Shown: positions 23,612-35,300 of the stretch, piece by piece
Numbering within the stretch: position 1 is the first letter of the stretch
How the letters are laid out: each line of letters begins with the position of its first letter
Assembly: GCF_010183535.1 (NCBI RefSeq)
Contig: NC_071331.1
Span: 10,974,001 to 11,038,000 of the forward strand
DNA length: 64,000 nt
Origin: Caenorhabditis remanei
Taxonomy: Eukaryota > Nematoda > Chromadorea > Rhabditida > Rhabditidae
Direction: 5' to 3'
Position numbers and translations under genes: made by a program
Notes under the pieces: generated by a model
What the model saw: only the letters and a program-made list of their open reading frames with translations
Database searches by the model: none
What the model was told of the DNA's origin: nothing

Positions 23612-25008
23612 CTGAAATTCTTTAATTATTGTCAAACAGTAATAAGGAATACAAATTCATGAGCGAACTTGCAGAACTTATTAGCTAAATAACGAGAAAA
23701 CACACAAGAATGCAAAGGAAACGACGAATTTAACACACCAAAACAAAAAGAGAAAATGCTATAAATTATATCAAAACCGAGTTTTGATACAAACTAAAAC
23801 CTGAAACGCGCAAAACCACACAAAACCCAACTTTTTGAGGAATAATCTATTTATTCCAACGCCAAACGACAAAAAATGCACAATAAAACTCAACAAAAAC
23901 TATGAAAATGGTATAAAAACCAAAGAGAGAGGTAAAATCAACGAGAATAACGGAGCACCTAACGTGCCTCCGCCAGCACCCAAGAGTCCCGAAATTCTCC
24001 ATTTCAAAAGCGAAATTGACAAAACAGCGACGAGAAATGCGCGCGCGCCCGTAGGTCAACGCGCGCACAGATTTCAAAATTCCACCCACTATCTGCGTAT
24101 CTCTAATTCGCCTACCCTCTCGCATAGTGATTAGATAGATCAGCATAGTTTCGAAAAACAATGTCTCTTGATAATCGGCGATCAGCAAAAATAAGATTTT
24201 GTGAATTTTCGAACATTTGAAAAATTTGCAAAATCAGAGGTTTTACACTATTTTTCGTCATTTTATAGTTTATTTCTGTTCAGAAACAATTTTCTGACAT
24301 CGAAAATAGAAAATCCAGCTGAAATAACACCGAAAACCTCACTTTCTTCGGCGTCGTTGGAAGACTGATTTTGCATAAAACTGGGAATGGCACCACGAAT
24401 ACACAATATTAGAGTGTGAAAATTGACGAAATTATACAAAAAGTCTTCCTCTACACGAAATGGGTATGTATTCTGAGAGCAAATTTCGGGAAATCGAGTT
24501 ATTCAAGATTTTATGCGCCCGACTCGGTAAAAATTTGCCTTTTCTGTTGAGTATTACTGTAAGCAATGCGAACGTGCCCTACGGCTAATTTTCGTTTCAT
24601 GCGGAGGTGAGTCTAGAAACTCAAGCGACTTTAAAGAATTGTTTAGAAGAGCACACGGAGCCAACAGTACAAAACTTCAAAAGAAAGTGAAAAAATAGAA
24701 GTGGAAAGGATAACCATCTGAAGTTTACATCAAGAAAGAAGAAAGTTCTTGAAATATATTTATTATCGAATTAATGTTTATTAAAACGTGAAGGAGTCAA
24801 CACCGAGACATCCAGAAAGGGGGCGTGGTTTGCCTTAAAAGGGAAATTTGTGATGTTTACAGTACATAGAAAAACAATTGTCAAGAGAAAAGAAAGAACC
24901 CGAAAATTTGCCTGAAAAACAAAAAAAAGTTGGCGAATAAAGCAGGAAACAACAACAACATTATGTTAACAACATTATGTTGTCAACATAACAGAAAATT
25001 TTTGAAAA
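23612..25008. other. interval between genes C and D
   Basis: Presumed promoter of gene C and 3' flank of gene D. A short GC-rich patch with GCGCGCGCCC and GCGCGC words is at about 24035-24066. No gene, no clear element. Confidence 0.35.
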
Positions 25009-28000
25009 TCAACGATTTTGAGCGTTAAAGGCATCAATCACCTTTTGGAGATGTTTCACAATGGTGTCGAATGCGTACTGAGATCCTCTCCAGTTTCGGT
25101 TCTGCACAATGTTGTGGAGCTGTTCTCCAACGACATCATGGAGCAGTCGCAGATCGGTCTTTCGATCCTTGCTTCCATAATAATCCTCATGGAGTTTCAG
25201 AACCGAGACAGCCCAATCGTGGACTTGTGGAGCCTGAAATTAATTTATTGTCTTTTTTATTAGGTGTGTTCTCGAGTCCGAAAAAGGTCTCATTAACATG
25301 GAACTCTTGAAGAAAAAATAGTTAACTCTTTTTGCTGGAGAAAAACTGTATAATTTAAAAAAACCTACCGTCCATAAGCTCCAATTATTTGTTGCGCCTT
25401 TGGGAATGATAAGTTTTATTACCTGAAAAAAACTTTGTTCCTCTGAAAACTGCAAATAAATCCATACCTCTTTCTCCTTTATCGCAATTATTTGAATGTC
25501 AGGGTCGGCAACCTCATTGTTTGCTGCGGGAGGTATTATCTGGACCTCTGGCTCTTCCACTATTTGTAGATCATCGTCATCTTCATCATCGTCATGCCAG
25601 AATCTTCTATCAATTTGTCTGACAGGAGGAAGAACATCGATATCAATCGGTGGTTGTTCAAGTTCCGCTTGTTGATATCCGCCGAACGGGATCATGTCGG
25701 GATCCAGACGTATGATTGGAGCAACGAAGACCCTTCTTGGCGGTGGCTCGATGATTTCAATGTCATCGTCGATATCGTCGATTACTTCGACGATTTCATC
25801 ATTCATCTCTTGGGCCTCATCTCCGTCTGCTGCGTTCTGGTTTTCTTCTTGAGCAGCTTCTCCATTCTCTACAGGAACCATGTCTTCGTAAGCGAACTCT
25901 CCGTTCTCCTCAACATCCAATTCTTCTTGGAACTCATCTCCGTTCGCTTCCTGGTATTCTTGAGCAGCTTCTCCATTCTCCACAGGAGCCAACTCCTCCT
26001 GAGAAAAACTTCCGTTCTCCCCAACATTCAATTCTTCTTGGACGTCTTCTCTTCTCTCCAGAAGTTGTCCAAATGGATGAGCAACAAAATTGATTGATTC
26101 GTCCATTCGGCGACTTGCTTTCTCCTCTTCCAGCCGAGAAAGGGTTCCAGGAGAGACGTCTCGGTTCGAGAGTGAACTTCCGTTGGTTACCAGGTCCTCC
26201 TCTTGAGTGGATTGGTTCAATCGATTTTCTTCTGCTTGATCGTAGAATTCTTTGATCTGAAATGTAGAATGTTGATATTCTATTCCCATGAAGACATTTC
26301 AAGAACTTACCACATCAGATGCAACATTCACAGTGAGCGTCTCTTCGAAGAACATCGGATAGTTCCTCGGGAACTTATCGAACGCTTCACTCAGTTTCCT
26401 TGAATATTGCTCCGGGAAAATTCTGAGAGCAGATCGAGCCTGCTCTTTCCCGATTCTCTTCTTCAACTTGTCTCGAGCCGCCACGAAACTCTCCACTTTG
26501 CTCTCATCGATTCCTCGACGGTCGAAAACTTTTCCCCATTTTTTGAGGATGACTGAAATCTCTGCTCGAAGCAGATCATTCTTCTGTCTTGGCATCTTTG
26601 GATCCAAGAGCTGCCAGAATCCATGCTTCTGAAAATAGAAAACAGTTATTTCTAGTGTTATAAATGAGTCTACTCACCTCTCCAAGTTCTTCAAATAGAA
26701 GACTGCTCTGGCGGATTTTGCCTCGAAACGCGGCCGCCCATTTCTCATCAGTCTTCTTTCTGATCTGCAATTAGGTTTTGATGAAATGAAACTCTAATAT
26801 TCAAACATACTTTTCTGGCTTCCCGAGCTTCTGCTTTCGAAATTGAGAGATGTGGGCCTGGTGGAAGTCCTCCGTGCTCCGATTTGACACACGCCAAGGC
26901 TGGAGGATGCTAAAAAAGTTTTTTGTTGGAGATTTCAAAAACAGTTATTTAAAAAACTTACCTCGATGAAATGTTCCGAGAAACATGGGACATCCAGAGC
27001 GCCAAGTGGAGAATTGATGCTGGACGATGAAGATGATGTGCTTGAATTCTGAAAATTGGTTAATTTTTTGTGTTTTCCAGGTTTTCAAATACTTACCGCT
27101 TGAATCGGACTCAATTCCAAGTCCAACAACTCAAAACTGTTGCTTGTACCATCTTGCTCTGTTCGTCTTCTTTTTTTGTTGAGTGGCGTCTGGAAAATTA
27201 TGTTTTGAAACAATTGATAGGTTTTTAAAATGCCTTACCGAGAATTTGGGACGTTTTGGGTAATCCATTGATGTGTAATCCACGGCATCATCAGCTTCTG
27301 CTTTCCTCTTGCGACCTCTCGGAGCTGGCGTCTGAAAAAAGAATGCTCAAAATTGGAAAAAATATTTGGGAATTTTGATTTGGAGGAGAATTACTCACCA
27401 TTGATACTGAACGATCGCTCACTGGAGTCTCGAAATCCCGATTTCTTCGATTTCTCTGAAAATTTTTGTTCTTAAAAGTTTTGTTGATCAATGAAATACT
27501 CACTAAACGAGCACTTCTTGGTGTACACGGTTCATCGAGTGGAGCTTCAAAACGAGGAGTTTGAGGACGGGGAGTTTCTTCCACAGGAGTTTCTTCGATG
27601 GGGGATTTATTACGGTTTCTCTGGAAAAATGGAAAGTTGAATTGTTATAATTTTTGAATAAACTTACACAATATGTATTATTGACACAATTGCATGGCAT
27701 GCCGAAGGAAAGACGGCAAATTCGAACTGGAGAGCAGACACTGACCGCCCGTTCCTGTGGAACTAACTGAAAATTCGGAAAATTTGGATAATGAAATATT
27801 GTATAGGCTTACCCTGGGAGCCGGTGAGACCATCTGATTTCCAACGTGTTCATTCCTCATCATTCTGTAGTACTCTTTCAGCTGAAATATGTAATTTGGT
27901 ATTATGTATATTTAAATATATCTCTGTTTTTGTAGTTGACCCATTTTTTTTGGATACTCCTTTTTAAACAGTCACAGTGAACTCTGTTTTGCAGTGAAAT

Positions 28001-28860
28001 GAATCATATGAATAGAAAAATTACTTTGTCAATCTGGAACTCTCTTAAGAGTGACCGGACAAGAATACTGTCAACTACAAAAATGAAGAATTAGGTTTGA
28101 TCTATATTCTCAACCAAATATGGCATCATAGGACAATCTGCGATTTTTTAGCAAACTTTAAAGTGTGGAAATTTACATTGTTCGGTTGCTGTATCTATCA
28201 GACTTGTCAAAAATCGGGCCGGTCCGGGTTCAAAAACGGGTGCTCATTTTTTGAAAATTTTTGGAAATTCAGAGTTAATGAGCTAAAAACATCACTTTTT
28301 GATTGGATTTTATATTTTTAGACGAAAAATAGATTTTTTTTTTGAAAATACTTCAAAAATTCAAATTTTGGTTAAAATAATACTGATTTTGCCCCGTGAC
28401 AAGTCTGGTATCTTTCATTACTGTAAGCAGATTACTGTAGCTGTTTCTGAGATTTGTCACTGAGAATTTGATATGTTTTTTCAATCGAAATTCGAAAATA
28501 TTTTTGCTAACAAGGCAACAGCCGTTTTCTCGACGGATTGAATCTTGAAAAAAGCATTTTTTGAGGACATTTGAGTCTCCTTTCTTTTCGAATCTCCAAA
28601 AACTCACCACATATTTTTTGACATCAGTCTCCAATTCGTTAATATATTTTCGATATCCTCTATTTTTATGGAACTCCGTCTCCATCTTTTTGAACAAATA
28701 CATCTGGATTTGCTCACTTTTCATTCCAGCTCTACGTTGTTCTTCCTGAAAATCAATGGAACTCATTTCAAATGCTCTTTCTATTTAATTTAAAAAATAA
28801 ACTCACACTTGGTTTGAACAACACAAAGCTTCCACATTTCGTTCGTTCGAAAGCGGCCAT
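25009..28860 (-). CDS. gene D: homeodomain-like repeats, acidic SIM-rich linker and SAM-like C-terminus (792 aa)
   Basis: Fifteen exons, all introns phase 0: 28807-28860, 28608-28745, 27813-27881, 27668-27766, 27504-27620, 27399-27455, 27239-27331, 27097-27189, 26962-27048, 26811-26909, 26678-26764, 26311-26628, 25468-26256, 25369-25422 and 25009-25233. Homeodomain-like units end in LKEYYRMMRNE (residue 65), IRKKTDEKWAAAF (303) and IKEFYDQAEENR (438), all divergent. Residues 88-270 are basic, proline-rich and disordered. Residues 511-586 hold a 37-39-residue acidic tandem repeat (ENGEAAQE). Residues 592-694 carry SUMO-interaction-like words EVIDD, DIEIIEPP, LQIVEE, VQIIPP and IQII. The C-terminus opens APQVHDWAVSVL after a Trp-Thr, as in A, B and F. 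The start is the Met at 28860, 11 bp after a TATTACAG acceptor. A nuclear regulator is inferred. Confidence 0.8.
25810..26037 (-). repeat. coding tandem repeat in gene D
   Basis: Two adjacent units of 37 and 39 residues: unit 1 begins EELNVGENGSFSQEEL and unit 2 EELDVEENGEFAYED. Both continue with PVENGEAAQE. The DNA repeats in step, so this is an in-frame tandem duplication. Confidence 0.8.
27926..28140. mobile_element. degraded Tc1/mariner-like MITE core, copy 5, in intron 2 of gene D
   Basis: GTTTTTGTAGTTGACCCATT and the mirrored CTGTCAACTACAAAAATG define the inner arms of the family. The terminal CAGTACCG arms are not recognisable. Confidence 0.5.
28199..28407. mobile_element. hAT-like MITE, 209 bp, in intron 2 of gene D
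   Basis: The ends are CAGACTTGTC and GACAAGTCTG. The flanks GTATCTAT (28191-28198) and GTATCTTT (28408-28415) match at 7 of 8 positions, as expected for an aged 8-bp hAT target duplication. A GGGCCGGTCCGGG core lies near the left end. Confidence 0.65.
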
Positions 28861-28871
28861 TTTTGATGATT

Positions 28872-29959
28872 CTGTAATAAAAAAGATAATAGAAAGAATG
28901 ATACAAGAGGTGGGAGAATTAATAATAGAGAAAAAGGGAACTTGTTCAATAAAAATCAAGAAAAATGAAATTTTTGAGATTTCTGCGTAGCAAAATTTAT
29001 TGATTGATTTATTTATTTAAATACGTACGTGGAAATACGTATAAGGGTCATTGGGGTGAATTTATTATTATTAATTGAGAAAAAATAGTGGCACGTAAGA
29101 ATAATGACACGTACAAAGTAGATTGATTTGTTAATGTTGTCAAATCAATATTTCAAAAAAAAATTACTATTTTTCCAACTAAAAACTGACTTTATGATAA
29201 GAAAAACATACAAAATCTATAATTCGCGGTGGTTAGTGCATCTAAAAACAATGCGAGCGCGCTCTATTACACAAACAAAAAATCTGTCGATAGACTCGTC
29301 CACGACCCCCTTCTCACCACCCCACTGGTGCGGTAACCACGGCCAACGGAACGCGACGCATCTAACGAGAAACGCGTCAGTGCCATGTCTGCGTCTCCTC
29401 GGGAGACAGATGTGACAGATGTGTCTCTAGGTTTATGCACGTGAGAGACGCAGATCGTCGCATTTATCGATCCTTTGCGCTTTTCTCGTGGGCGCTTTTT
29501 CATACAAGCATCAAGTCATTCCTACAGCTAGAAACTTCGCGGTAGCTTACAAAATACTAATGCCAGGATTGCAAATGGTATGCCCCGCCCATTTTTCTGT
29601 GGACTACTTACTTTTTTCCATGGGCAAATTAGAGGTTTTTGTTTTTCCATTGATTTTTCTTTTCTCTTGGAGGGGTCGAATCTAAATGATAAAAGTGGTG
29701 AGTTTTCAGTTGTAAACTTCCTTTGAAACTATCAATTGATTTATTGTCACATAAAACACAAAACAGGAGAAGAATCTTGTCAAAAAAAATGATGAGCATA
29801 CAAGTGAAAGAGGCGAGAATGTGGAAAATGAGAAATGGAAAACAAGAAGAATTCAACAGATCTGAAAAAGGAAAGCAACAAAGAGGAAAGAACTATCGGG
29901 GACTAAAACAATGGGAATTTTATACATAAAAACAGACTATATCAAAACAATTGCCTATT
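28872..29959. promoter_or_regulatory. promoter-like region upstream of gene D
   Basis: A GC-richer patch at about 29240-29480 contains CTGCGTCTC (about 29390) and its reverse complement GAGACGCAG (about 29450), plus a CACGTG. The CTGCGTCTC word also occurs upstream of gene F and at 45.9 and 63.9 kb. I recall it as over-represented in nematode promoters; that was not checked. The rest of the interval is AT-rich and empty. Confidence 0.4.
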
Positions 29960-30912
29960 TCAAAACATCTCTGACCAGTCGGTGCTGCACATTCTTTTCT
30001 GAAAATAAAAGTTACTGAGTTGTGAAACTTAAAATATTAGAAACTCACTGTGCAGTTTGGTACAGTCTCCTCAGACTGATTTCGAGATCCAACTGGAAGA
30101 TTTGGGGATAACAGGGGGACAGATGACGCTTTCAATGGACGAGTCTGCAAACTTTTCACTCTGCTGGAAGGCCCTGGACTATCTTCAGATGAGCTTCTGG
30201 AGGATGATCTACTCGATGACGGCTGGAATACATAATTTATATTTGCAACTAGCCCTAAACTCTCAAAACTTACATTTGACCGAATCGGACTAACATCCAC
30301 GTGCAGTCGTTTTCTTGATGATCTATTTTGTTTTGGAGTCTGAATATTGAAAATTAGTATAAAACCAAAAAGATAGTCGACTTACACTTGTCACAGGCTC
30401 CGGACTACAACTCAATCCAAAAAACGCACAGCAGGTTGGACCAAAATTTCGTCGACACGTTGAAGGGACTCTAATGGGGTAGCAAACGTCTGTTCTCCGT
30501 TTTGGTTTCTGAATTCATAATTGATGCAATATTTTTTGAAATAAATTAATACACTTACGGATAGCACTATTCTCTCTTTTGTTTCTTGGTAGAAGCGTTC
30601 TTGAAAGAATATCTGCAGCTGGAAAAATCTGACTTTTATAAAAATGCATGTTTATTTAAAAAAAAACTTACAACATCCTCTTCCACTTCGAGTTTTGTTG
30701 TCAGTTGAAGGAAGCTCTGGTAATTCATCTCTGACTTTTGAAACTTCTTTTCCATATAATTAAAATAAAATGTGTGAAATTTTGTTTCACGAAATCCTAA
30801 CTGTGAATGCACTTTCTGAACGGCAAAGCACATTTATGAGAAAATTTATTCCAAAACTTACATCTGGAAAAAAATGTGTGAACCCTTCTGGATCCTCGAT
30901 GAATTGTTCCAT
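29960..30912 (-). CDS. gene E: short paralogue of gene D's N-terminus, one homeodomain-like unit (218 aa)
   Basis: Seven exons, all introns phase 0: 30862-30912, 30672-30815, 30559-30618, 30386-30508, 30274-30339, 30049-30222 and 29960-29998. Residues 18-85 form one homeodomain-like unit whose last helix, LQIFFQERFYQETKER, again opens an exon. Exon 4 is Cys-rich with CYPIRVPSTCRR, and exon 5 begins TPKQNRSSRKR and ends SPIRS. Both correspond in order and style to gene D exons (CSPVRICRLSF, and TPLNKKRRR with SPIQA). Exon 6 is a Ser-rich tract. The protein stops where D would go on to its second and third homeodomain-like units, acidic linker and SAM-like end. It could be a functional short form or a truncated copy. 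The start is the Met at 30912, 28 bp after an ATTTCAG acceptor. Confidence 0.7.
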
Positions 30913-31345
30913 TGTTCCTCTACGATAAAATATGCTAGACCTGAAATTTGCCATTTTTTTTGCGTTTGAAAGCTTAATAATGACATAATGTAGGCACAAT
31001 TATGAAAAATAAATAAATTATTGCACAGATTAAAAAAAAACTAATCTATTAAGTCAAGTGTTCGATTTTTTTTTAGTTTTTCGAATTTCTCCGATAAAAC
31101 AACAACAAAATACGAAACAACTTGTGGGAGGTCGGAAACGAGAGGACATGCGCTCTATCACCATCTCTCTTTCTCTGCGTGCTATTCTTCTTTTACTGGC
31201 GCGTTTTCAATTCAAGCTTCATTTCGCAATACGTAAAACAAGCTAACATACGTCTCGCAGTTTGATAAAACTTTGAAGTAACGGATTTGACTCAAGATTA
31301 AAAGTTGTGGGGCTGTTTCAAAGAATGAAGACGAACACTTTTTGG

Positions 31346-31991
31346 CAGTATCTGTCAAAAGAATATGAAGTTTAGCCGTTTTCAGTTGGACTTGTCCAGC
31401 TTTAAGAATTCGTCATGGCAATTCTGATTGTCACACCCAGTAGATTTTTAGTGAATCATACAGACCAAAAGTAGATCTTTATTTTTGTAGTTGACAACTT
31501 TTTTGTACGAGTACTCCTGAGAGAGTTATGTTCATTTTAAGACAAAAACTCAAAAATCACTATTCCACTGAAATTGGTCGATTTGAGATAGAAATTACTT
31601 TGTCGATACATAACTTACTAGGAAATGCTCGTGCAAAAAAGTTGTCAACTACAAAAATACAACTCTACTTGTGATCTATGCATTCCATAAACAATCGAAA
31701 TCGTGAGACTATCAGTGAGGCAGTCTTACACTCACAAAGTTGACTGATCACACACAAAGTTGACAGATCAGAAAAGTTAGTTCTCCCTTGAATTGAACTA
31801 ATTTATGTTAGTGAATAGAATACATTGATGGAACTCTCCGGCAAGTGTCTGAACGAATAGTTATTAACTACAAAAGATAAAATCCAGACTTGATCTACAA
31901 GTTATCCGAGTTTAAAACGAACAGAACCATCGTGACACACTCTCCACGTTTTCCATGTTGCAGTAAACTTACAGTCTTTTGAGCGGTGCTG
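31346..31991. mobile_element. Tc1/mariner-like MITE, copy 6, between genes E and F
   Basis: The left end is CAGTATCTGTCAAAAG and the right end is CTTTTGAGCGGTGCTG followed by TA. It has the family core GTAGTTGACAACTTTTTTG, its mirror, and a longer, rearranged right arm (646 bp in total). Confidence 0.65.
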
Positions 31992-32396
31992 TATATGTTG
32001 CCCATAAATATATTTTTATGTGTCCAGACAAGATCTTTCAAATATTCTCATTGTCTACTTGAATGTCTTGTTTTTGAATCTGAAATAAAACTAATTTTCG
32101 GAACTTGATTGGAAAACAGTTATTTGTGTTTTAAAAACGATTCAATAGATTTCAAAAGTAGGTTCCACTTGTCTGACTTCGGTGTTTTCATCTTTTTTTG
32201 AACAAACTTCGCAGTTAATCCTTCCCAACTATATACCTTTGACTCTAACAATTGATTTGTAGCTGAAATAATCTGAAATGAAAGTTTTGTTATATTAAAT
32301 TATTTTATTGAAAACATTTAAAACAAAAAACAAAAAACAACGAACAAAAGAACAACATACAAAAGAACAACATACAAAAAAACCTAGGAAAATAAT

Positions 32397-35300
32397 TTAA
32401 ATACGGGGAATAAAAGGGTCATAACTATATACCTTATCCAAATGACTTTTGATCATTTTCCAAAAAGCTTCTCCAAAGCCGGTCCTCTCTCGGGTCTCGC
32501 GGTCGTAGATGGCGTCGTGCAGGTGATGCCCATTGTAACCCATGAAGGCCTTGTAGCCACCTTTGACTAGCACCTTTTTCATCCAGTCCGTCACCTCCTC
32601 CTCCTGAAAACAGTGAATTTTTATCGATTCATAGAAAGAGAGGAACACTTACCTTCCAGCGCAAATAGCTTCCAGAATAAGTTCTGGAGAATGGGATGAT
32701 AGGCTCGGGTTGTATCGGGTTGTCGCTGTTCGAGATGACGAGCCGCATAGTTTCTTCCTGAAATATATCACTTTTTGAGTGAAATTTAGCTATTTTTAAA
32801 CTGTTTCTCCATTTTTCATGCCAAAATTATCAACTTTCAGGTCAAAACAAAATACTTACATCTAATTCTCTTTCCAATGGCTTCTGTGGAGCATCTTGAT
32901 GTGGCGGTTGGACATCGGCTGGTGCCTCCTGAAACTATTCATTTTTTCATAAAGATAGAAAGTTGCCCCGACTAAGATTTCAAAACCAAGACATTCTTCT
33001 CTTTGCCTATTTCTCAATACAGTTCTTTGCAGCTGAAAAACTCACATCGTGGCGGTTCGTACTTCCAGCATGATCTGGAGCGTCAAATTCAGCTGGTGGA
33101 CTGATGTGGCTAGGAGAAGCAGGGCTCTGAAAACGAATAGTTTTAGGTGTATTACAATTTTCGAAAACTAACCGATGGCTCATTCATTTCAACATCTTGA
33201 CCATCATTATCATAATCAATATCCAAATGATCGTCCATACCACTTGTAGATGGTTCGGAAACTTCTGCCGATTGTGCTCTTTCCGAATGAGCAGGAGACA
33301 TTTGTGGTATTCCATTGGGAAGATGCGGTTGTTCTTCGGCTGGTGCCTTCTGAAACTATAAACTTTTCATTTTTTCACGAAGATAGAAGGTTGCTCCCAC
33401 TATGATTTCCCCACCAAGACATGCTTCTCTTTGCCTATTTTTAGTACAGTTGCTTGCAGATAAAAAAACTCACATCATCTTCTTCATCATCTTCAGGTTC
33501 CTGGGGCACTTCCTGCTCTTCCTGCTCCGGATGCTCCACATTGTCATCATCATGAGCTCCGACAATCTCAGCCTCATCTTCTTCCAATTCATTGATCGGC
33601 GGCGACTGACGATGTGGTTCCTCGTCTTGCAGTTCAATTGCAACACACGGTGCTGCTTGTTCTCTGACACTCATCATATCAGAATGAGCAACACCGCGAG
33701 CCTCGATGTCTTCCGAATCATGACGGCTCCAGTTTCCGGAAGACTCTGGAGCGTCCAAATCAGCAGTGCTCTGAAAACGAATAGTTTGTGGTGTATTAAA
33801 ATTTCCAAAAACTAACCGATGGCTCATACATTTCGAAATCTTGACCATCATAATCATAACCAAGATCCAAGTCATCATCCATATCAATTGTAGATGGTTC
33901 GGAAGCTTCTGCCGATTTTGCTCTTTCCGAATGAGCAGGAGACGTTTGTGCCATTTGATTGGGTGGAGGCTGGCTGGTTGATGGAACATCCGCGCTTACT
34001 ATTAGGGCTCCCGTGTGTTCGAGCCAAGCGATTCGGAGCTGAAAAGTTTGAAGTTTCTAAAAAAAAAAAGAGAAGAAGCTGAAACTCACCACATTACTGT
34101 TCCACCCCATTCCTGAAGCCAGTTCGAAGAATTCTTTCCAATTTGGGTTCTTTGACCAAATATCGTCCATATCGATTGTTCCCAAATTTGGTTGGAATTT
34201 GATGTAATGTTCCTCCCGGAAACTGGTTTCTTGTTTCCTCTCGTTCCTCAAGAAATCTTCGATTTGAGATTTCGTGATCCGGAAAAAGTCAACAGTAATC
34301 ACAAAGAGTTCGACTTCGATGTCCAACGGTGGGCGTGGGCGATCCACCAGCTCTTCCAAGTACTTGGATCTTTCTCCCAAGTACTTGTAGAATGGGTATT
34401 CCTACAAAGACAAATAAATTACAACTTGTAAACCCAAATACAAAACCATACCATCTCCCATTCATGACGTTGTCGTTCTCTTCTCTCTTGGTAGAGATCC
34501 TCGTACATTTTTTTGTCCTTGTTGTTGACTTGCCATCTTTTCTTCTGAAATTCCGATTCTTTTAGATTATAGAAATGAAAGTTAAAACTCACTTCTTTCT
34601 CTGAGAACTCTCCACTATCAATCTCTTCTTTTGAATAAAGAGAAGTTTTGGCGTAGAGAGGATCAATAACATCTTTTTGATCCTGCTCTCTTCTTTGCTC
34701 CAGCCAATTTTTCAACTGAAAAAAGTTTTGCTTTTTCAATATCCCAAGTTCTTAAAAACATACAGTTTCCTCTTTGATTTGAGTGATTTGCTCGATCCGC
34801 TTGAAATCGGCATCTTCCCATTGTTGACCGAGTCCCAGCTTCCTTTGGAACTCTTTTTCAAGAGTGAGAACGTGGGCATGCTGAAAATTTGGAATGTGTT
34901 CATGACAGTCATACTGTAGATACTTACAGCCTCCTTGAACTTCCTCGTCGGCACTATTACGGTCTTCCATGCCCATTTGAGCTAAAAAAAAGAACTTATG
35001 ACTTGAAAATAATGGTTTTAACATACGGGTTGGATGAAAACAGAAGCATATTTCTTCTGAAAGTCCGAAAAGGTGGAACATTGAGACCCCACAAACATTT
35101 CCTTTTTATTCTCCTTTGAAACATTTTTATTGAAAAGCTCCACGCGAAGAGCAGACTCCTTGTCTCTCTGTGAGTCAATAAAATCCTGAATCACCAAGAA
35201 ACTGTATTGTTGTCTTTTGACCAGAAGCTCGATTTCCAATTTCATTGGAGCTCTTTCTCTCATTATGATCTTCTTCACTGCATATTTTCCAGAAGGTCTC

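Noticed and set aside
33402..33815. 137-codon plus-strand frame
   Set aside because: Antisense of acidic exon 18 of gene F and its introns.
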